A program made the position numbers and the translations under genes. A DNA stretch of 64,000 bases from Anaeramoeba flamelloides. Its lineage: Eukaryota > Metamonada > Anaeramoebidae. Below are positions 1 through 13,100 of this stretch, one piece after another (position 1 is the stretch's first letter; every line of letters begins with the position of its first letter). The stretch lies in the NCBI GenBank assembly GCA_027625915.1, contig JANTQA010000040.1:434001-498000 (forward strand). Reading direction: 5' to 3'. The notes below the pieces were generated by a model. It did no database searches. It worked only from the letters and a program-made list of their open reading frames with translations, and had not been told where the DNA came from.

Positions 1-2132
1 AAAGAGTTTCATACATTTATCCAAATTTTGGAAATAGATAAATATAATTTCTGATCATCTTAATAAAATAATAATAATTTTCATCAAAAAATGGTTTGGT
101 GAATAACAATCTATCAATTTTTACAAAAAATCATTATTGAAATAAAGGTTTTATATTCAGTAAAGCATTATATACAGTCAGTTCTACTTTTAAGACACAA
201 ACTTTGAACAAAATTTAACATAAAAAAAATCTCAAATTGATCCACAAAATTCTGATTCCAGTAAAATAATTTGAATAAAAAAAATTCCCAAAAAATTTAC
301 CTTAATTTGAGGCTTTTTTTGTGATTTAAATCATGTTGATAGTTTGTGTCTTAAAAGTGGAACTGGCTGTATACAATATTTTACTGAATATAAAACCTTT
401 GAGCTCAAAAATTAAAACCGGGCATTTCATTTACTATTACTTATCTCTGGATAAATACATGGAAGTCTTTACATGTCTTGAAAATTGTAAAAACTCTATT
501 TTTCAATATATTGCAATATTGACACTTCTTTACTCATATAAAATCCATACAAACTCGAAAAATAATTTTATTTCTGTAACCACCTTAATCAGAATTTAAA
601 TTCAAACAACACTCTTCTTAAATTAAAATCCATTAAGAGAGTTTAAATTAATAAAAATGATTCTAATTATAAAATTTAAAATTAAATAAATTTGATTTTC
701 AATTTTCAGTCATTTTTGCAATTAATTTTACAAATTTTTGATTTTTTTGATTTTTCTATTTTACCAAAGAGCTAAAATTGATGGATTCAGAATATTTAAC
801 CAATACTCCAATTAGAACGGCGAATAGGTAGCTCAATCAGTTATGTTTTTAAGTTCAAAATGGGAATATTTTTGACTTTTTACTAATATTTTCAATTGAT
901 CAGAAAAATGGAATTTCAGAGTATTTTTAGATATTTCAAGTATTTTAGTTTTGAAAATTCTTTTTAAAGAACAATTACATGATGGTAAATTTATTTTACA
1001 ACCAATTAGAAAAAATACTTGTCATTCAGATTATTCTTTCTAAAATCAACATTTCACTTTATTTAAAAAAGAAAAATAGTTTCACTACATCTCTAATAAG
1101 TTTGGTAATTATCTTAATCTTTTTTAAAGAAAATTTTATTTCAATGAAAATATCGGGTCTTTTATTAAATTGTTCAAAATTGTTTTTAAAATGTTTTTAT
1201 AAAGAGATTACAAACTTTTAGAATTCGTTTTTTCATTACTATTTTTAAAATTTTTTTTTAGATCAATTATTTGGAAAACAAATATTTGTATCTTTTGTCT
1301 AAAATTGCACCCACAAACCTAAAAGTATCCAAGTAGAGTTTTTTTTAACATCGACCTTGATTTTTTATGAAACTTTTAGGAATAAACTATCAACAGACTA
1401 ACATTGAAAAGAAAGAGGAGAAAAACTTTATAAAATTATAAAATGAAAAATTCCCATGATTCAAGTTCAACTGAAGTGAAGAATAATATCATTCAACTTG
1501 GTTTTTTTCCAAGAGTTTTTTTTCATCTTGATAAAAAAAATGATCAAGTATCGAATTGAACTTTTTTATCAATATGAATTGTACCTCTTTTGATCCTGTT
1601 GAGTTTATTGGTATCAAATCAAAAAATATCTTTGTGTTTTTTACAAAAATTACAATTCCAAGAAAGAATGAAATTTCAGGAAATAATTCTAAAAGTCTAC
1701 TTTCTTGTTCAAGTGTTGGTGAGACGTTCCGAGAAATATTTCTAATTTAAAAAAAAAAAAAGAAATAATGATCAGTGAATAGGAGTATTAATTCGGAAAG
1801 AAATACAGTTGATTTTTTTTTTAAAAATTGACGACTTCTTGTCTCTTTTATAAAATAGAATTAAGAAAAAACCAAAAAAATACAAGAACAAATACTAAAT
1901 AAAATCAAAAAATAACAAGATGTGTAATGACCATTTCTCAAAATTTTTATTTACATTTGGGATAAAGACAGACAATTATTTTTCTAAATTATTTTTAATA
2001 ACTAGACCTAAAGAACACAAAACTGAAAGGTATTTTACAAACTAAAATAGAAAATCATAATTGAAAATACAAAGATAATTTTTTTAATTTTTTAAATAAC
2101 TTTACAAAAAAAATTAACCAGCTTTGATCATA
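1..2132. other. Gene-poor flank
   Basis: AT-rich sequence with no open frame that looks coding. The frames present are short, rich in F/I/K/N and mostly lack an ATG. The only structure I can support is the palindromic MITE at 144-400, listed separately. A proximal promoter for the gene starting at 2133 should lie at the right end, but I see no distinct motif beyond A-rich sequence. Confidence 0.6.
144..400. mobile_element. Mariner-like MITE, copy 1, in a palindromic flank
   Basis: The core runs from 175 to 369, begins CAGTCAGTTCTACTTTTAAG and ends with the inverted match CTTAAAAGTGGAACTGGCTG. A TA dinucleotide lies directly outside both ends (173-174 and 370-371), as expected for Tc1/mariner-type elements. 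The arms are over 30 bp and nearly close on themselves, and there is no coding capacity, so this is a non-autonomous fold-back or MITE copy. Unusually, the inverted symmetry continues about 30 bp outside the TA on each side (144-174 against 370-400), with a 21-nt perfect stretch. The family is shared with 6874-7817 and 49830-50025. The class assignment rests on the TA flanks and the CAGT ends only. Confidence 0.7.
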
Positions 2133-3242
2133 ATGAATCAAATCAAAAAAGAATTATTCTTTTCTACAATAAAACGACAGTACGAAAAAAAAACAAAGGA
2201 GGTGAATGGTAGTGGAAGTAAAGTAAATCAAAGAAACGAGCACTCAAAAACAAATACTTATCAAATCAAAAACCCCAAATTTCAAATTGATCAAAATTCC
2301 ATACTGCAAACAAAAAAAATTGAAATCAAACAATATCCCACAACACAAACAAAGAAGGATCAACATGAATTTGATAACTATTTATCGATTAATGACCCTA
2401 ATATGACCTTAAATCAGAAAGAAAAGTTGATGAAGAACCACAATCTGGAAATTGATCACCGACAACTATTAAAAACAGAAAAGAAGAAAAAAAGAAAAAA
2501 GAAAATTCCCGATCATAGGAATCTGAACGAAAAAAAGAGAACAAGAGGAAAGAAAGAAAATGGTTCCTTTGAGTCAGTCATTAAAAATATCATGATGAAT
2601 TCCACAAAGATTAATTCTCCTTTAAATACAAACCTTAAGAGTTTGTCAAATGATCCACTTGATCAAAAAAAAAGTATTCCTTTGTTAGATTTCCAAAAGA
2701 GATTTAATTCAAAAATAGAGACAAGGGTCAAATCTAATTTGAATGTTCTTGCAAAAAAGGATAGACACAGCAATGGCCAAAACAAAATTGCCGATCGAAT
2801 GGTTCCAAACAAAAAAGTGTTTGATAGAACTTTATCTGATTTAATCAACAATATCTCGAAGAATAGCCAAAAAACAAGTCTTAGCGAAGTCCAAATATAT
2901 GAAAGTAATGTCTTAAACAATTACACTAAAACAAACTCCACACTATCAGACAATTGGTCATATGCACTAAATGTCTTAAATCAAAACAAATGGATTCGAC
3001 AACAAAAAATGGATAACCAATTAAATAATGTATCTGAAATCCAATTCCAAACAATAAACAAGCCAAATACCGATCAAATAAATCATTTTTTATTGATTCA
3101 TCCAACTTTGAACGATCTAAAAAAAATACCTAGCAATAGAAACCATGTCTTAACAGGCGACAATAAGATTAATTTCAATAACAACCTTAATTTTCAATTT
3201 GGAAAATCTTTAAATAGATTTTTCAATAAAAAATCGAATTAA
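2133..3242 (+). CDS. Hypothetical K/N/Q-rich protein, 369 aa
   Basis: I do not recognise this protein. The frame is open for 369 codons and ends in TAA. The first in-frame ATG is at 2133; the frame also extends 9 nt upstream without an ATG, so 2133 is the likely start. The N-terminal third is very basic and polar, with a lysine/arginine cluster near residues 117-126 (KKKKRKKK) that could act as a nuclear signal or bind nucleic acid. The C-terminal two thirds are less biased and contain regular hydrophobic spacing (for example LSDLINNISK and SYALNVLNQNKW), which suggests short helices. I see no signal peptide, membrane segment or known domain. In DNA this AT-rich a frame of this length is unlikely by chance, so I take it as a real single-exon gene. 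An upstream or downstream exon cannot be excluded. Confidence 0.72.
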   Translation: MNQIKKELFFSTIKRQYEKKTKEVNGSGSKVNQRNEHSKTNTYQIKNPKFQIDQNSILQTKKIEIKQYPTTQTKKDQHEFDNYLSINDPNMTLNQKEKLMKNHNLEIDHRQLLKTEKKKKRKKKIPDHRNLNEKKRTRGKKENGSFESVIKNIMMNSTKINSPLNTNLKSLSNDPLDQKKSIPLLDFQKRFNSKIETRVKSNLNVLAKKDRHSNGQNKIADRMVPNKKVFDRTLSDLINNISKNSQKTSLSEVQIYESNVLNNYTKTNSTLSDNWSYALNVLNQNKWIRQQKMDNQLNNVSEIQFQTINKPNTDQINHFLLIHPTLNDLKKIPSNRNHVLTGDNKINFNNNLNFQFGKSLNRFFNKKSN

Positions 3243-6200
3243 TTTAATCAACACTTAAAACAAAACTACGAGAATAACAACATTTTACACTTATCTTTTT
3301 GAGTTGCAATATTTTCAAAAAAAAAAAAAAAAAAAAAAAAAATCATCCCTTTTTATTGCTTGTATTTTGATTTTTCAAGGGAGCAAAATATCGTTCTATT
3401 CCCAATTTATTTTTGAAACACTTATTTTCATTTTATATTTTGAATCCCGTATAAAAACAAAATACAAGGTTTTTATTTTGGGTGTCAAACCATATTTATT
3501 ATTTATATAGGATTTTTATTTTTTAATGAAAATATGATAACAAAAAATTAAGTAATAAAGAGGAAAATGAAAATCCAATAATATTGAAATGATGTGAATT
3601 TTTTATCCCTTAATTAAAAATTATAAATACAAGTTTTACAATAATAATAATAATAAAAATATGAAAAAAATAAGTCAAATTACTCTTTTAAAAAATTCCT
3701 TTTTAGTCTCATTTATGTAAGAGGTTATTTTTTTTTCAAAATACTAAATTATTGTCAAATTTATGTTTTTTTTTATTTATTTATTTTTTCGAATAATTTA
3801 TTAAATAGTATATTTAATTAATAAATATATATTATTTAAAATATCAAATCATGGTATTATTCTTATGAATTAATATCTTATTTAATAAATAAATCTGTGA
3901 ATCATTTTTTTTTAATAAATATCAATAAAATTTGTCAAATTGGTGTTTTTGTCACATTTGTTTGTGTTAATTTATTCTTTTCGATATTATTGGTGTAAAA
4001 TGAAAAAGGGTTATTTCGATTATATTCATTGTAATTCATGATAAAGTTTTCAAAATCGTTATATTCTAAAAAGAAATTATTTTTTATGTAACCAAAACTT
4101 TAAATTTGATAAATTTTATATAAATATTTTTTTTGATAAAAACCGATAAGAAAGATGCAGAACCTCTGAAAAGGTAAAGACACTATTTGTTGGAAAATTA
4201 AAAGATCAAAAATTTTATTCAACTTTCGAAAAAAAAAGTTTTAAATATCAGATAAAATTACATTTTTTTAATTTCATGAATTAGTTTAAATTATTAATTT
4301 TCCTTTATATAGAAAGGATACTTTGATGGTGTTTTATATAACTATTTGTTACAAAATACAGCTTTTCCAAGGTTACCATATTTTTTTTTTAATAACAAAG
4401 TCTGGTATTGATTTAGATTTTTAAAAGGTTCAAAATGAGAATAAGAAAGTTCATTTTGAAATTTTTTTTATAACTTAGGTCAAATGAATATTATTTTTCG
4501 GATATGATATAAAACAATCATTCATTTTTATTAAGATTAAATTGTATGTAGTTTCTTTACAAATTTTCAATATTTAGAGTCATTATGAGTTCTGTTAATT
4601 TATTTTTGAATATCAGAAAAAAATCATGAATATTGACTCATTTGTGAATTTTTTTTCAATATAAGCCTTATTATCCTCATATTCTTCCTTTTAAAAATCT
4701 ATATTAAAAGCAAAATTTGATATTGAAAAAAAATCACGATAACTTTAGAACGAATATAAATATAACAAAATTTACTTTCATCTTTCGAAAAAAGATTTTA
4801 TTAATCATCCAACATTTCAAATTTATAATCCAATAAACAAGTATAAATTATTAATTTAACTTTATGAATCAGGACGTAGTGTATTTCTTTTCATACTTGA
4901 AATCTATTTTTTTTTTGGTAAGCTAAGTGAAAGTTTTGATCTTTTTTTTTTTTTTCAATTATCAGTACACGATCTTGAAAAAATTTTTTAAAAAAAAAAT
5001 CAAATATTTGCTAGTTTTACACTTTTTGATAACTTCACTTATAATAAACACTATTAGTTAATAAAGGATCTTGGATCAAAAAATACTTTTAAAGATATTT
5101 AACAATTTAAGTTGGAAAATTCAATTTTTCAGTAAGATTTTTTTAAAATTAAATAGTAAAAAATTTGAATATTTTTATTTAGACAGTTAAGAGGTTATAA
5201 TCATATATTTTAAAAGTATTTTAAATTTAATAAAAATCTTTCAAACTGATAACCAATTATTTTGACTATTATGGAATTATTTATTAATATAAATTTAAAA
5301 AAATCTTTTTTTTTTGATTTTCCGTTAGGTTTTTTTTAATTTTTGAAATAAACAGAAAATTTATAAAAATTTTCGGTTTATTTCAAAAAGTAAAAAAAAC
5401 CTAGGACACTTTCCAATAATTATCATCAGTATTTTTTTTTCTCTGTTTCAGTTTTATTAGATGAGTACAATGTTTTCATAACTATTCGTTATTACCTATC
5501 AAAATAAATATCTCCAAGTTGAATTAATCTATAATTCATTCTTCCGTTTATTTGTAGTTTTTTACCCGAAAAATGCCCTTTTTTCTAGACTAGAGACTTT
5601 TCAAAATCATAGTACTATTAAAAACAATAAATACAATAGTCTCATGAATTTAAAGTTCTGGAATTTTGATTATATTGTGAATAAACTTTATTATTCAAGA
5701 TGAAAGGTTAAGGAATGGAGTAGTTTTGTCTAACTTTTTTTTTCATTTTTATTTTTTCATACTAGTGTAGTACTGTGGTACATGTTGAAAGATTTTGAAA
5801 TATAATTGTATTATTATACACAACTTGAAAATAATAGATGTTATTATTTTCAGGAATATTCCTGGGAAAGAGGTAGAATTTTATTAATAAATTTAACTTA
5901 AAAAAGTTTAATAGAGTTATTTTCAAAAAAAAAATTATTTTCAAGTTTTTTTAAATCTGATTTATTCCAAAAGATCTTATGTTTCAATTTTATTTAAATT
6001 ATTTCTGAAAATTTGAAAAGATATTTTTGCCACTTGAAAGAAAAAATGTTTAATAGGGATTAAGATAACAAGTGCTGTATTTTTTGAGACTTTTTACAAA
6101 TAGAGACTATTTCCACTTTGTTGTCAAAAAACAAAAGGTATAAATACAAAATTCTTTTTTTTTATTTATTTCAAAACAAATTTACTTTATATATATATTA

Positions 6201-6873
6201 TCTCATTTTTTAAAAAAGAGAGAAAATAGACCAATTCTAATGGTTTTAAAAAAGAGATTAAACAATGTACAAATGAAAGAAAAAAAGATATTTGTAAAAA
6301 TATAATTTGATGAATCCCTATAGAAATAAATGATTTATGACTTTATAAAATCTGAAAAAAATAAAATTTAAAATTTAATAAAAAAAACGAAAAGAATGTT
6401 TTCTTGAATTAAAATTATTATTTATTCAGTCGGTTTGTTCATACAAGAAAAAAAAATTGTTGAATTCTTTTTATAAATTGTGAATGTGCCCTTTTTGATT
6501 GTTTTTTAATTCTTTTTTGGAAAATTTTATTGTGTCAAAATCTTTAACTCGTCCATTTTTTGATATTTTACAATTTCATAAATCATTTGTTTCTATAGGG
6601 ATTTATTGTATTAATTTTATGAAACTATTATTGATTTATAAATATAATAATTATAATTTCCAATTTGTGATGGAAATCGTTTCAAAAATTAAATCCATAC
6701 TTTCTAAATGATAATTCTTTTAAAATAAGTATTTTGGAGGCATTTTAATTCTAATAATTAGCATTTCATATTTGAGATTAGATTCCAAGTTATAATTGAT
6801 TTGTTTTTTTTTTATTTGATTCCATTTTTATCAGTTTATTTTTTTACAGTTTAATTATAAACATTTTTTATTA
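3243..6873. other. Intergenic, no gene seen
   Basis: Very AT-rich spacer. It opens with a long A run at about 3317-3342, just after the hypothetical gene. Many runs of A or T of 8-12 nt follow. The open frames here (for example around 5762-5944 and 6499-6711) are short, hydrophobic or F/N/K-rich, and show no motif. I see no RNA gene. Confidence 0.5.
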
Positions 6874-7817
6874 TAGCCAGTTTCACTTTTAAGGCACTAA
6901 CTTTCAAGTAAATTTAAGGCACAAAAAAAATCTCATTTTTTATTATTTTTTTATTCAAAAAGTTTATATTTAACTCTAGTTGCCCTTAAACTTACATTAA
7001 CTTTCCGAAATTTAAGCGTAAAATCATAGATTTCACCATTATTAATTAATGAAAATAGATTTAAAACTATCACCGTCTAAAATTATTTCATTAAGATTTA
7101 TTTCTTCTAATTTATTTTAAAAAATTAATCTATAATTTTCATAGAAAGGAAATACCCATAAAAATGATCAATATTTTCTATTATTTTATTTCTGTTCATA
7201 TTTTAAACATAAGGAACTAAATTTACTTGAATTTTTATTGATTACATAATAATATCTATTTAAGTAGTTAGTATTATCCAAATAAATATCCAAATATTTA
7301 ATTTTTTTTTTTGAATGTTTAAATATAAAAGTTTTATATTCATTATGTTTTCATCCAAATTCAATAATAATCTCAAATATTGGATTTAATTTCTGATTAA
7401 AATGGTTTTAATTTCCTTTAATAAATAGGATTAAACCATATACAAACCTTTGATACTGGTTTGTTACTGGTATGATTTTTCGTAAAATAAAATGTGAAAT
7501 TGGAGCAAATAAAATAGGGATTAAGGATCTCCTTGGTATATCAAAATTCCCCATATTTGATAATATTTTACGAAAAAAAAATTAATAATAACATTTAAAA
7601 TAATTTTTTTATTGTTTTTCTAATTATTTAGAATAAATCGAATCAAAAATTTTAGCTATATCAAAAAAAAATCTCAAAATATAGCAAAAAAGTAAAATTC
7701 TAGTAAAATAATTTGTATTAAAAAAATTCTAAAAGATATGCTTTAATTTAAATTAAGCTTTTTTTTTGTGCCTTAATTTTCGTTTAAATTTTATGTCTTA
7801 AAAGTTGAACCGACTCT
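6874..7817. mobile_element. Mariner-like MITE, copy 2, split by a LINE insertion
   Basis: The left end TAGCCAGTTTCACTTTTAAG (from 6874) and the right end CTTAAAAGTTGAACCGACTC (to 7817) are the terminal sequences of the same family as 175-369 and 49830-50025, flanked by TA at 6872-6873 and 7818-7819. The family core (around 7690-7800, including a TAAAATAATTTG segment shared with the other copies) is intact, but about 730 bp of unrelated sequence interrupts the left arm. The copy is more diverged than the other two, so it is probably older. Confidence 0.65.
6936..7665 (-). mobile_element. Decayed LINE fragment with reverse-transcriptase motifs
   Basis: On the minus strand two non-LTR reverse-transcriptase motifs appear in order. 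PRRSLIPILFAP (about 7502-7540) matches the family's QGDPLSPxLF region, and FVYGLILFIKG (about 7411-7450) matches the YADDLxLFxKG region with the catalytic aspartates lost. A segment like FEIIIEFG then KHNEYKTFIF follows, as in LINE reverse transcriptases (GLKxNxxKT). The insert begins on the plus strand with a T-rich stretch, the complement of a poly(A) tail. It is flanked by a 13-14 nt copy of AAAAAAAATCTCA on each side, so it has a plausible target-site duplication. It is 5'-truncated, with several stops and frame changes. A second copy of the family lies at 50290-50727. Confidence 0.6.
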
Positions 7818-8194
7818 AGACAAAGTGAATTTTTCGAGATTTTTGATGCAAAGCCTTTTCTATACATTTGAAATTGGCTTTAAGATTTTAACAATAGATA
7901 TTACTTAAGTTTAAGAAATTTCAGTTTCAGTATATCTTCACTTGATCAGTAAGCAATAAGAAAAAAATAATTGTAAAATTTTCATTTTTCCACTTCTATC
8001 TTACAATTAAAACCAATTTGACAATTTTTTCTATTTTTTATTTTTTTTTTTCAAAATGATTAAACTTTTTTATAGGGCAAAAGGATCATAGAACCCTTTA
8101 AAAAAAAAAATATAAAAATAATTCTGTTTTGTTTCTCATTCAATGTTTTTATTAATTTTCTGGTTAACTGACAAACAAAAAAAGTAACTTTAAG

Positions 8195-9110
8195 AAACGT
8201 TAATAAGGAATTCCAATTTTCTTTTTCTTTCTTTACAGTATTTTAAGGAAATAAGTACATTTTACCATTTTGAAAAATTTTAATTGTGTTAACATTACCT
8301 AAAAAATATTTTTTTGAGTGTTATCGGATATTGAAACTTTGGAAACAAAATATCATTCACTAGTCTGTTCGTAAAAAGAATCAAAGTAATTCAGAGTTGA
8401 ATCTTGATTTTTCAATTTTTTGAAAATTTTTTTTGATTAAATTTTTGATTTTATTAAAATTTCTTTAAGGATCTAGAGATTTGTTTATACTCATGGTATG
8501 AAATTATTCAAACAGTAAATCAAAAAAAAATAGAGTCGGAAAGATGTGAATTTGAAAGAAATATTCTCTTTTCGAAGACCAAACACGAAAGATCACCATT
8601 TCAAATAAATTTGTTGAAATCAAGATTGAAAAAAAAAAAATCGATCAAAATCTATTTTCCAAGATTTGTTTATTTAATCTTCTTAGTTTGTATTCATATA
8701 AAACATTTTTAACATTGAATTTCTGGCCCCATTACTATTTATTATTATTTTAAAAAACCTTTTGTGACAAATTTGCTTTCAAAATTCTTTTTTTCAAATA
8801 TTTTTATCAAACAAAGCCAAAACAAAGAATACTATTTCAAAAATTAAAATAAGGGAGTTGAATTCTTGGTATCAAAAAACAGCTACAAAAAGATTCAATC
8901 CCAAAATAATTGAAAAATTCAAGAAAACATTTCAAACAGATTCAGAATTTTTTTGAGTTCTCATTTTAATGGAAAATAAATAATTATAAAATCAAATGAA
9001 TTTGTTCAATAAATCCTTATACTCAAGAAGAATTAAAAAAATCTCTGATTTTCTGAACTAAAACTAGAATTAGATGAATTAAATGAAAATTAGGATTTTT
9101 ATATTCATTT
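8195..9110 (+). repeat. Dispersed repeat, copy C (inverted partner at 29010-30135)
   Basis: Read against the reverse complement of 29010-30135, this stretch aligns over most of its length with frequent substitutions and small indels. Examples are the shared GATTCAACTCTGAATTACTT, AGCCAAAACAAAG and CAATAAATC segments. No open frame is conserved between the two copies, so I cannot say whether the ancestor coded for protein. It may be an old transposon or a segmental duplication. Copy C lacks the small MITE present in the partner. Confidence 0.6.
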
Positions 9111-10127
9111 TGGAAATTCTTTAGAAATAAAAAGTAATTTGTTTTTCAAAAATTTTCCAAACAAAATTATTTTCATGAAGAATCCCAAATAAAACCAAAT
9201 AAAGAATAAGTAATTGTGTAAAATGTTATAGATAAGTTCAAGTAATAAGAGATTTTTATTTAATTTTTTTTTGATCAATTTTTTCATTTTTTTGATTTGC
9301 GTTTTTTTATTTGGTATGAAAATATCTTATACTAGGATATATTCCACTCTAGTATTTATGAAAATATCAATGTATTTGGCTAAAGAAATGATTTGAATAA
9401 TTGAGTTTCACATAAATGGTGGCACTCAAAAAATGAAAAATGTACTTACCACCTTAAAGACTTTTCCAATTAAAATTTCTTTTTACTTGAAAATTAATCT
9501 TTTTATTTGATTACAGATATTATTGGATAAGATGAAAAATAACTGTTAGGAAAATTGATGTTATATAATCCATACTATTAAGTGAACCTAAACCGAAGAA
9601 AATAAACTTACTTGTCTTTACAATTAAAATTTTGCAAAATTTCAGGTTGATTATCTTGTTACAATTCTGAAATCTTTCCCTTTTCTATTCGGTTCTGAGT
9701 ACAAACGTCTATATTGTTAGATATAAAAATTAAAAGGTCCCAAACAAATAAAATAGGATTACAAATTACTGTCCATCACATTGAAATTTCTCAAAAGATA
9801 AAAAAAAAGAAAAAACAAGTGAAAATTGATTACCTTTTATTATTCCATTCAAATATCTTTCCTCAAAAAATATTAAAAAAAGAAATTAAATAGAATTTAA
9901 TCAAGGTTTCCAAGTTCCAATCGAAAAGGTAAAATGAAAAAAGATCCCAGATTTAATATTCTAAAGAGTTTATCTTTTTAAAAGATTTACTTTTTTTTAG
10001 GAAGGTCAACTGTAAAATTTGCTCACTTTATTGTTGAAATCAATCGTAAAAATTACCAAAAGAAAATTTGCAAAAAAAACAAAACATTTTTAATAGTTTT
10101 GTTTCTGAAAAAATTTTTTGTTTTTAA
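9111..10127. other. Intergenic; upstream region of the multi-SH3 gene
   Basis: AT-rich spacer without a credible frame. The last 100 bases before the start at 10128 are A/T-rich with alternating A and T runs, as upstream of other genes here. I see no specific promoter element. Confidence 0.4.
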
Positions 10128-13100
10128 ATGTCAAAAACTCATGATCTTGATCTGGATACAACACAACTCAGAAACAGAAATTTAAAAAAAGACGCACGTC
10201 AACTACATGCAAAGAAATTTCGTTTTATTCTTTCAAGGTTTGAAAAGGCAGGGCATTTAAATGAAAAAAGAAAAAACAATGAAGAGCAGGTTGAAAACGA
10301 AATAGAAAACGAAAAAGAAAAAGAAAGAGAAAACGAAAAAGAAAGAGAAAAAGAAAAAGAAACAGAAAAAGATAACCCAAAAGATGGTTCAAAGAAAACA
10401 AAAAGCAAACTCAAAAAAAGGCTTTCTATCGGTGCAAGATGGGAATTTAAAGTACTTGGGAAATCAATTGAAGATATTCAAAAGGATATTGAGCAACATA
10501 AATTACAACAAAAGTTTCAAAAAAACAAACCAAAAAAAAAACAAAAGCTACCTAGATCCAAATCTTTTGTTGAAAACAAAAGAATCACAAGAGGAATGAA
10601 TTTGGAAATTAATAACACTCCACAAAAATATGGGAACTCCAAGCAAAATATACTTTTTTCACCACGAAATGAAGAATTATTTCAAAATAACAATTTACTC
10701 TTTGGCAAATATTCTGAAAACAACAAACCTGTGAAGAAAAAGGAACAAAACAAAAGAAACCAAAACTCGAAAAATCAACAAAAAATTGAGAATGAAGAAA
10801 AACAAAAAACAATTCAGGTTAAAAAATTGAAACAAAGTAACAGTTCTGATAAAATTAAACAAGAAAAAGAAAAAGAAAAAGAAATCGATAAAGAAAAAAA
10901 AAAAAAAGAAAAAGTCAAAAATAAAAAATCAAATACAATGGAAAAAAATGATAAAAAAATCAAAAAAAATAAAAAAACAATAAAAGATCAAAACTTCGCA
11001 ACAGATGGAAAAGAAAACAAACCTAATAATGAAATTGAAACATCAAATGAAAAAGAAGAAAGAAAACAAAATAAAAAACACTCTAGATCCAAAGATAAAC
11101 AAAAAACAAAAAATCTAAAACAAAAAGAAACAATGAAAAATAAATTAAAAAATGAAAAAAAAAACAATAAGAATAAAAAACACTCTCAAGAATTAGGGGA
11201 ATGGGTTACAATTCCTCAACCATCAGAATCTAATAATTTACAAAAAGAAGAAATAAATCAAACCAAAGCACTAAAATCAAAACCAACAACGAAAACTGAA
11301 AAAAACATAAAATCTTCAAAGAAATCAAATACAGATCAACAAAAAGAAAAATCAAATCAAGAAGAGAATAAAAACTTAAAAGCAAACCAAAAGCAACATA
11401 ATAAAGTAATAACAGAAAAGGAATATCAAAGTGTAGAAATAAAAGAAGAGCCAGAAAAAACCAATAACAAAAAAGATATCGAAAAAAATGAAGAAAGTGA
11501 AAGTATAACGACAAAAGAAGATGATCAAAACAAAAATTTACAAGAAAAGATAAAGAATGAGAATAAAAACAACGTAAAAACAAAACCAAAAAAAAGTTCC
11601 AATGAAGTAACAGATTCTGAAAAACAAATGGAAAATCAAGAAAAAAATGAAAAAGATAAACAAGGACATATAGAAAGAGGAGGAGGAGGAGAAGAAGAAA
11701 TTTTGAAAAAAGAAAAGAATGAAGAAATTGAAAATAAAATTACAAAAGAAGATAAAAAAAAAAAGAAGCTGGAAAAAGAAAAAGAAAAAGGGAACAAGAA
11801 AAACGTCAAAACAAAACCAAATAAAAATTCCAATGAAGTTACAAACTTTAAAAAAAAGAAGGAAAATCAAGAAAAAGGTGAAAAAGATAACCAAGGAAAT
11901 ATAGAAGGAGGAGGAGAAGAAGAAATTTTGAAAGAAGAAAAGAATGAAGAAATTGAAAATATAAATCCAAAAGAAGATATAAAAATAGAAAAAGAAAAGA
12001 AAAATAGAAATCCAAAACTAAAAAAAAGTCTCAATGAAATTACAAACCTTAAAAAGCAAAAGAAAAATCAAGAAGATGAAAAAAAGATGGAAAATAAATC
12101 AATTGAAAACGAAAACAATATGAAAAAAGAAAAGAAGAAGAAAAATAATAAACATAATGAAACTAAAAAACAAAAAGAAATTAATAAAAAGGATAATCAA
12201 GAAAAAATTGATAAAATAAAACAAAAAAAATCCATTAAAGATAAAAAATTGAAACAAAGTAAAAGTTCTGATAAAATTAAATACGAAAAAGAAAAAGAAA
12301 AAGAAAAAGATGAAAAAAAGAAGGAAAAAAAAGAAAAAGAAATCGAAAAAAAAAAGGAAAAAGAAATAGAAAAAGAAATCGATAAAGAAAAAAAAAAAAA
12401 AGAAAAAGTCAAAAATAATAATTCAAATACAATGGAAAAAAATGAAAAAGAAATCAAAAAAAATAAAAAAACAATAAAAGATCAAAACTTAGAAACAAAC
12501 AAAAAAGAAAACAAACTTAATAATGAAATTGAAACATCAAATGAAAAAGAAGAAAATGAAAACGAAACTAAAAAACACTCTAAATTCAAAGATAAACAAA
12601 AAACAAAAAATCTAAAACAAAAAGAAACAATGAAAAATAAATTAAAAAATGAAAAAGAAAACAAAAAGAATAAAAAAAACTCTCAAGAATTAGGGGAATG
12701 GGTTCCAATTCCTCGATCATCAGAATCTAATAATTTACAAAAAGAACAAATAAATCAAACCAAAACACTAAAATCAAAACCAACAACGAAAACTGAAAAA
12801 AACATAAAATCTTCAAAGAAATCAAATAAAGATCAACAAAAAGAAAAATCCAATAAAAAAAATAAAAAAAACTTAAAATCAACTGAAAATTTAAATAAAA
12901 ACGATAAAGAAAAAAATATAAAAGCAAGAACAAAAGAAGATAATGATGAAAATGAACAACTAGAAAATGAGAACAATGAAAAAATTGAAAAAAATGAAGA
13001 AATTGAAAATTTAAATACAAAAGAAGATAAAAAAAACAAGAAGATAGGAAAAGAAAACAAAAAGGAAAAGGAAAATAAAAAAAAGGTAAAAACAAAACCA

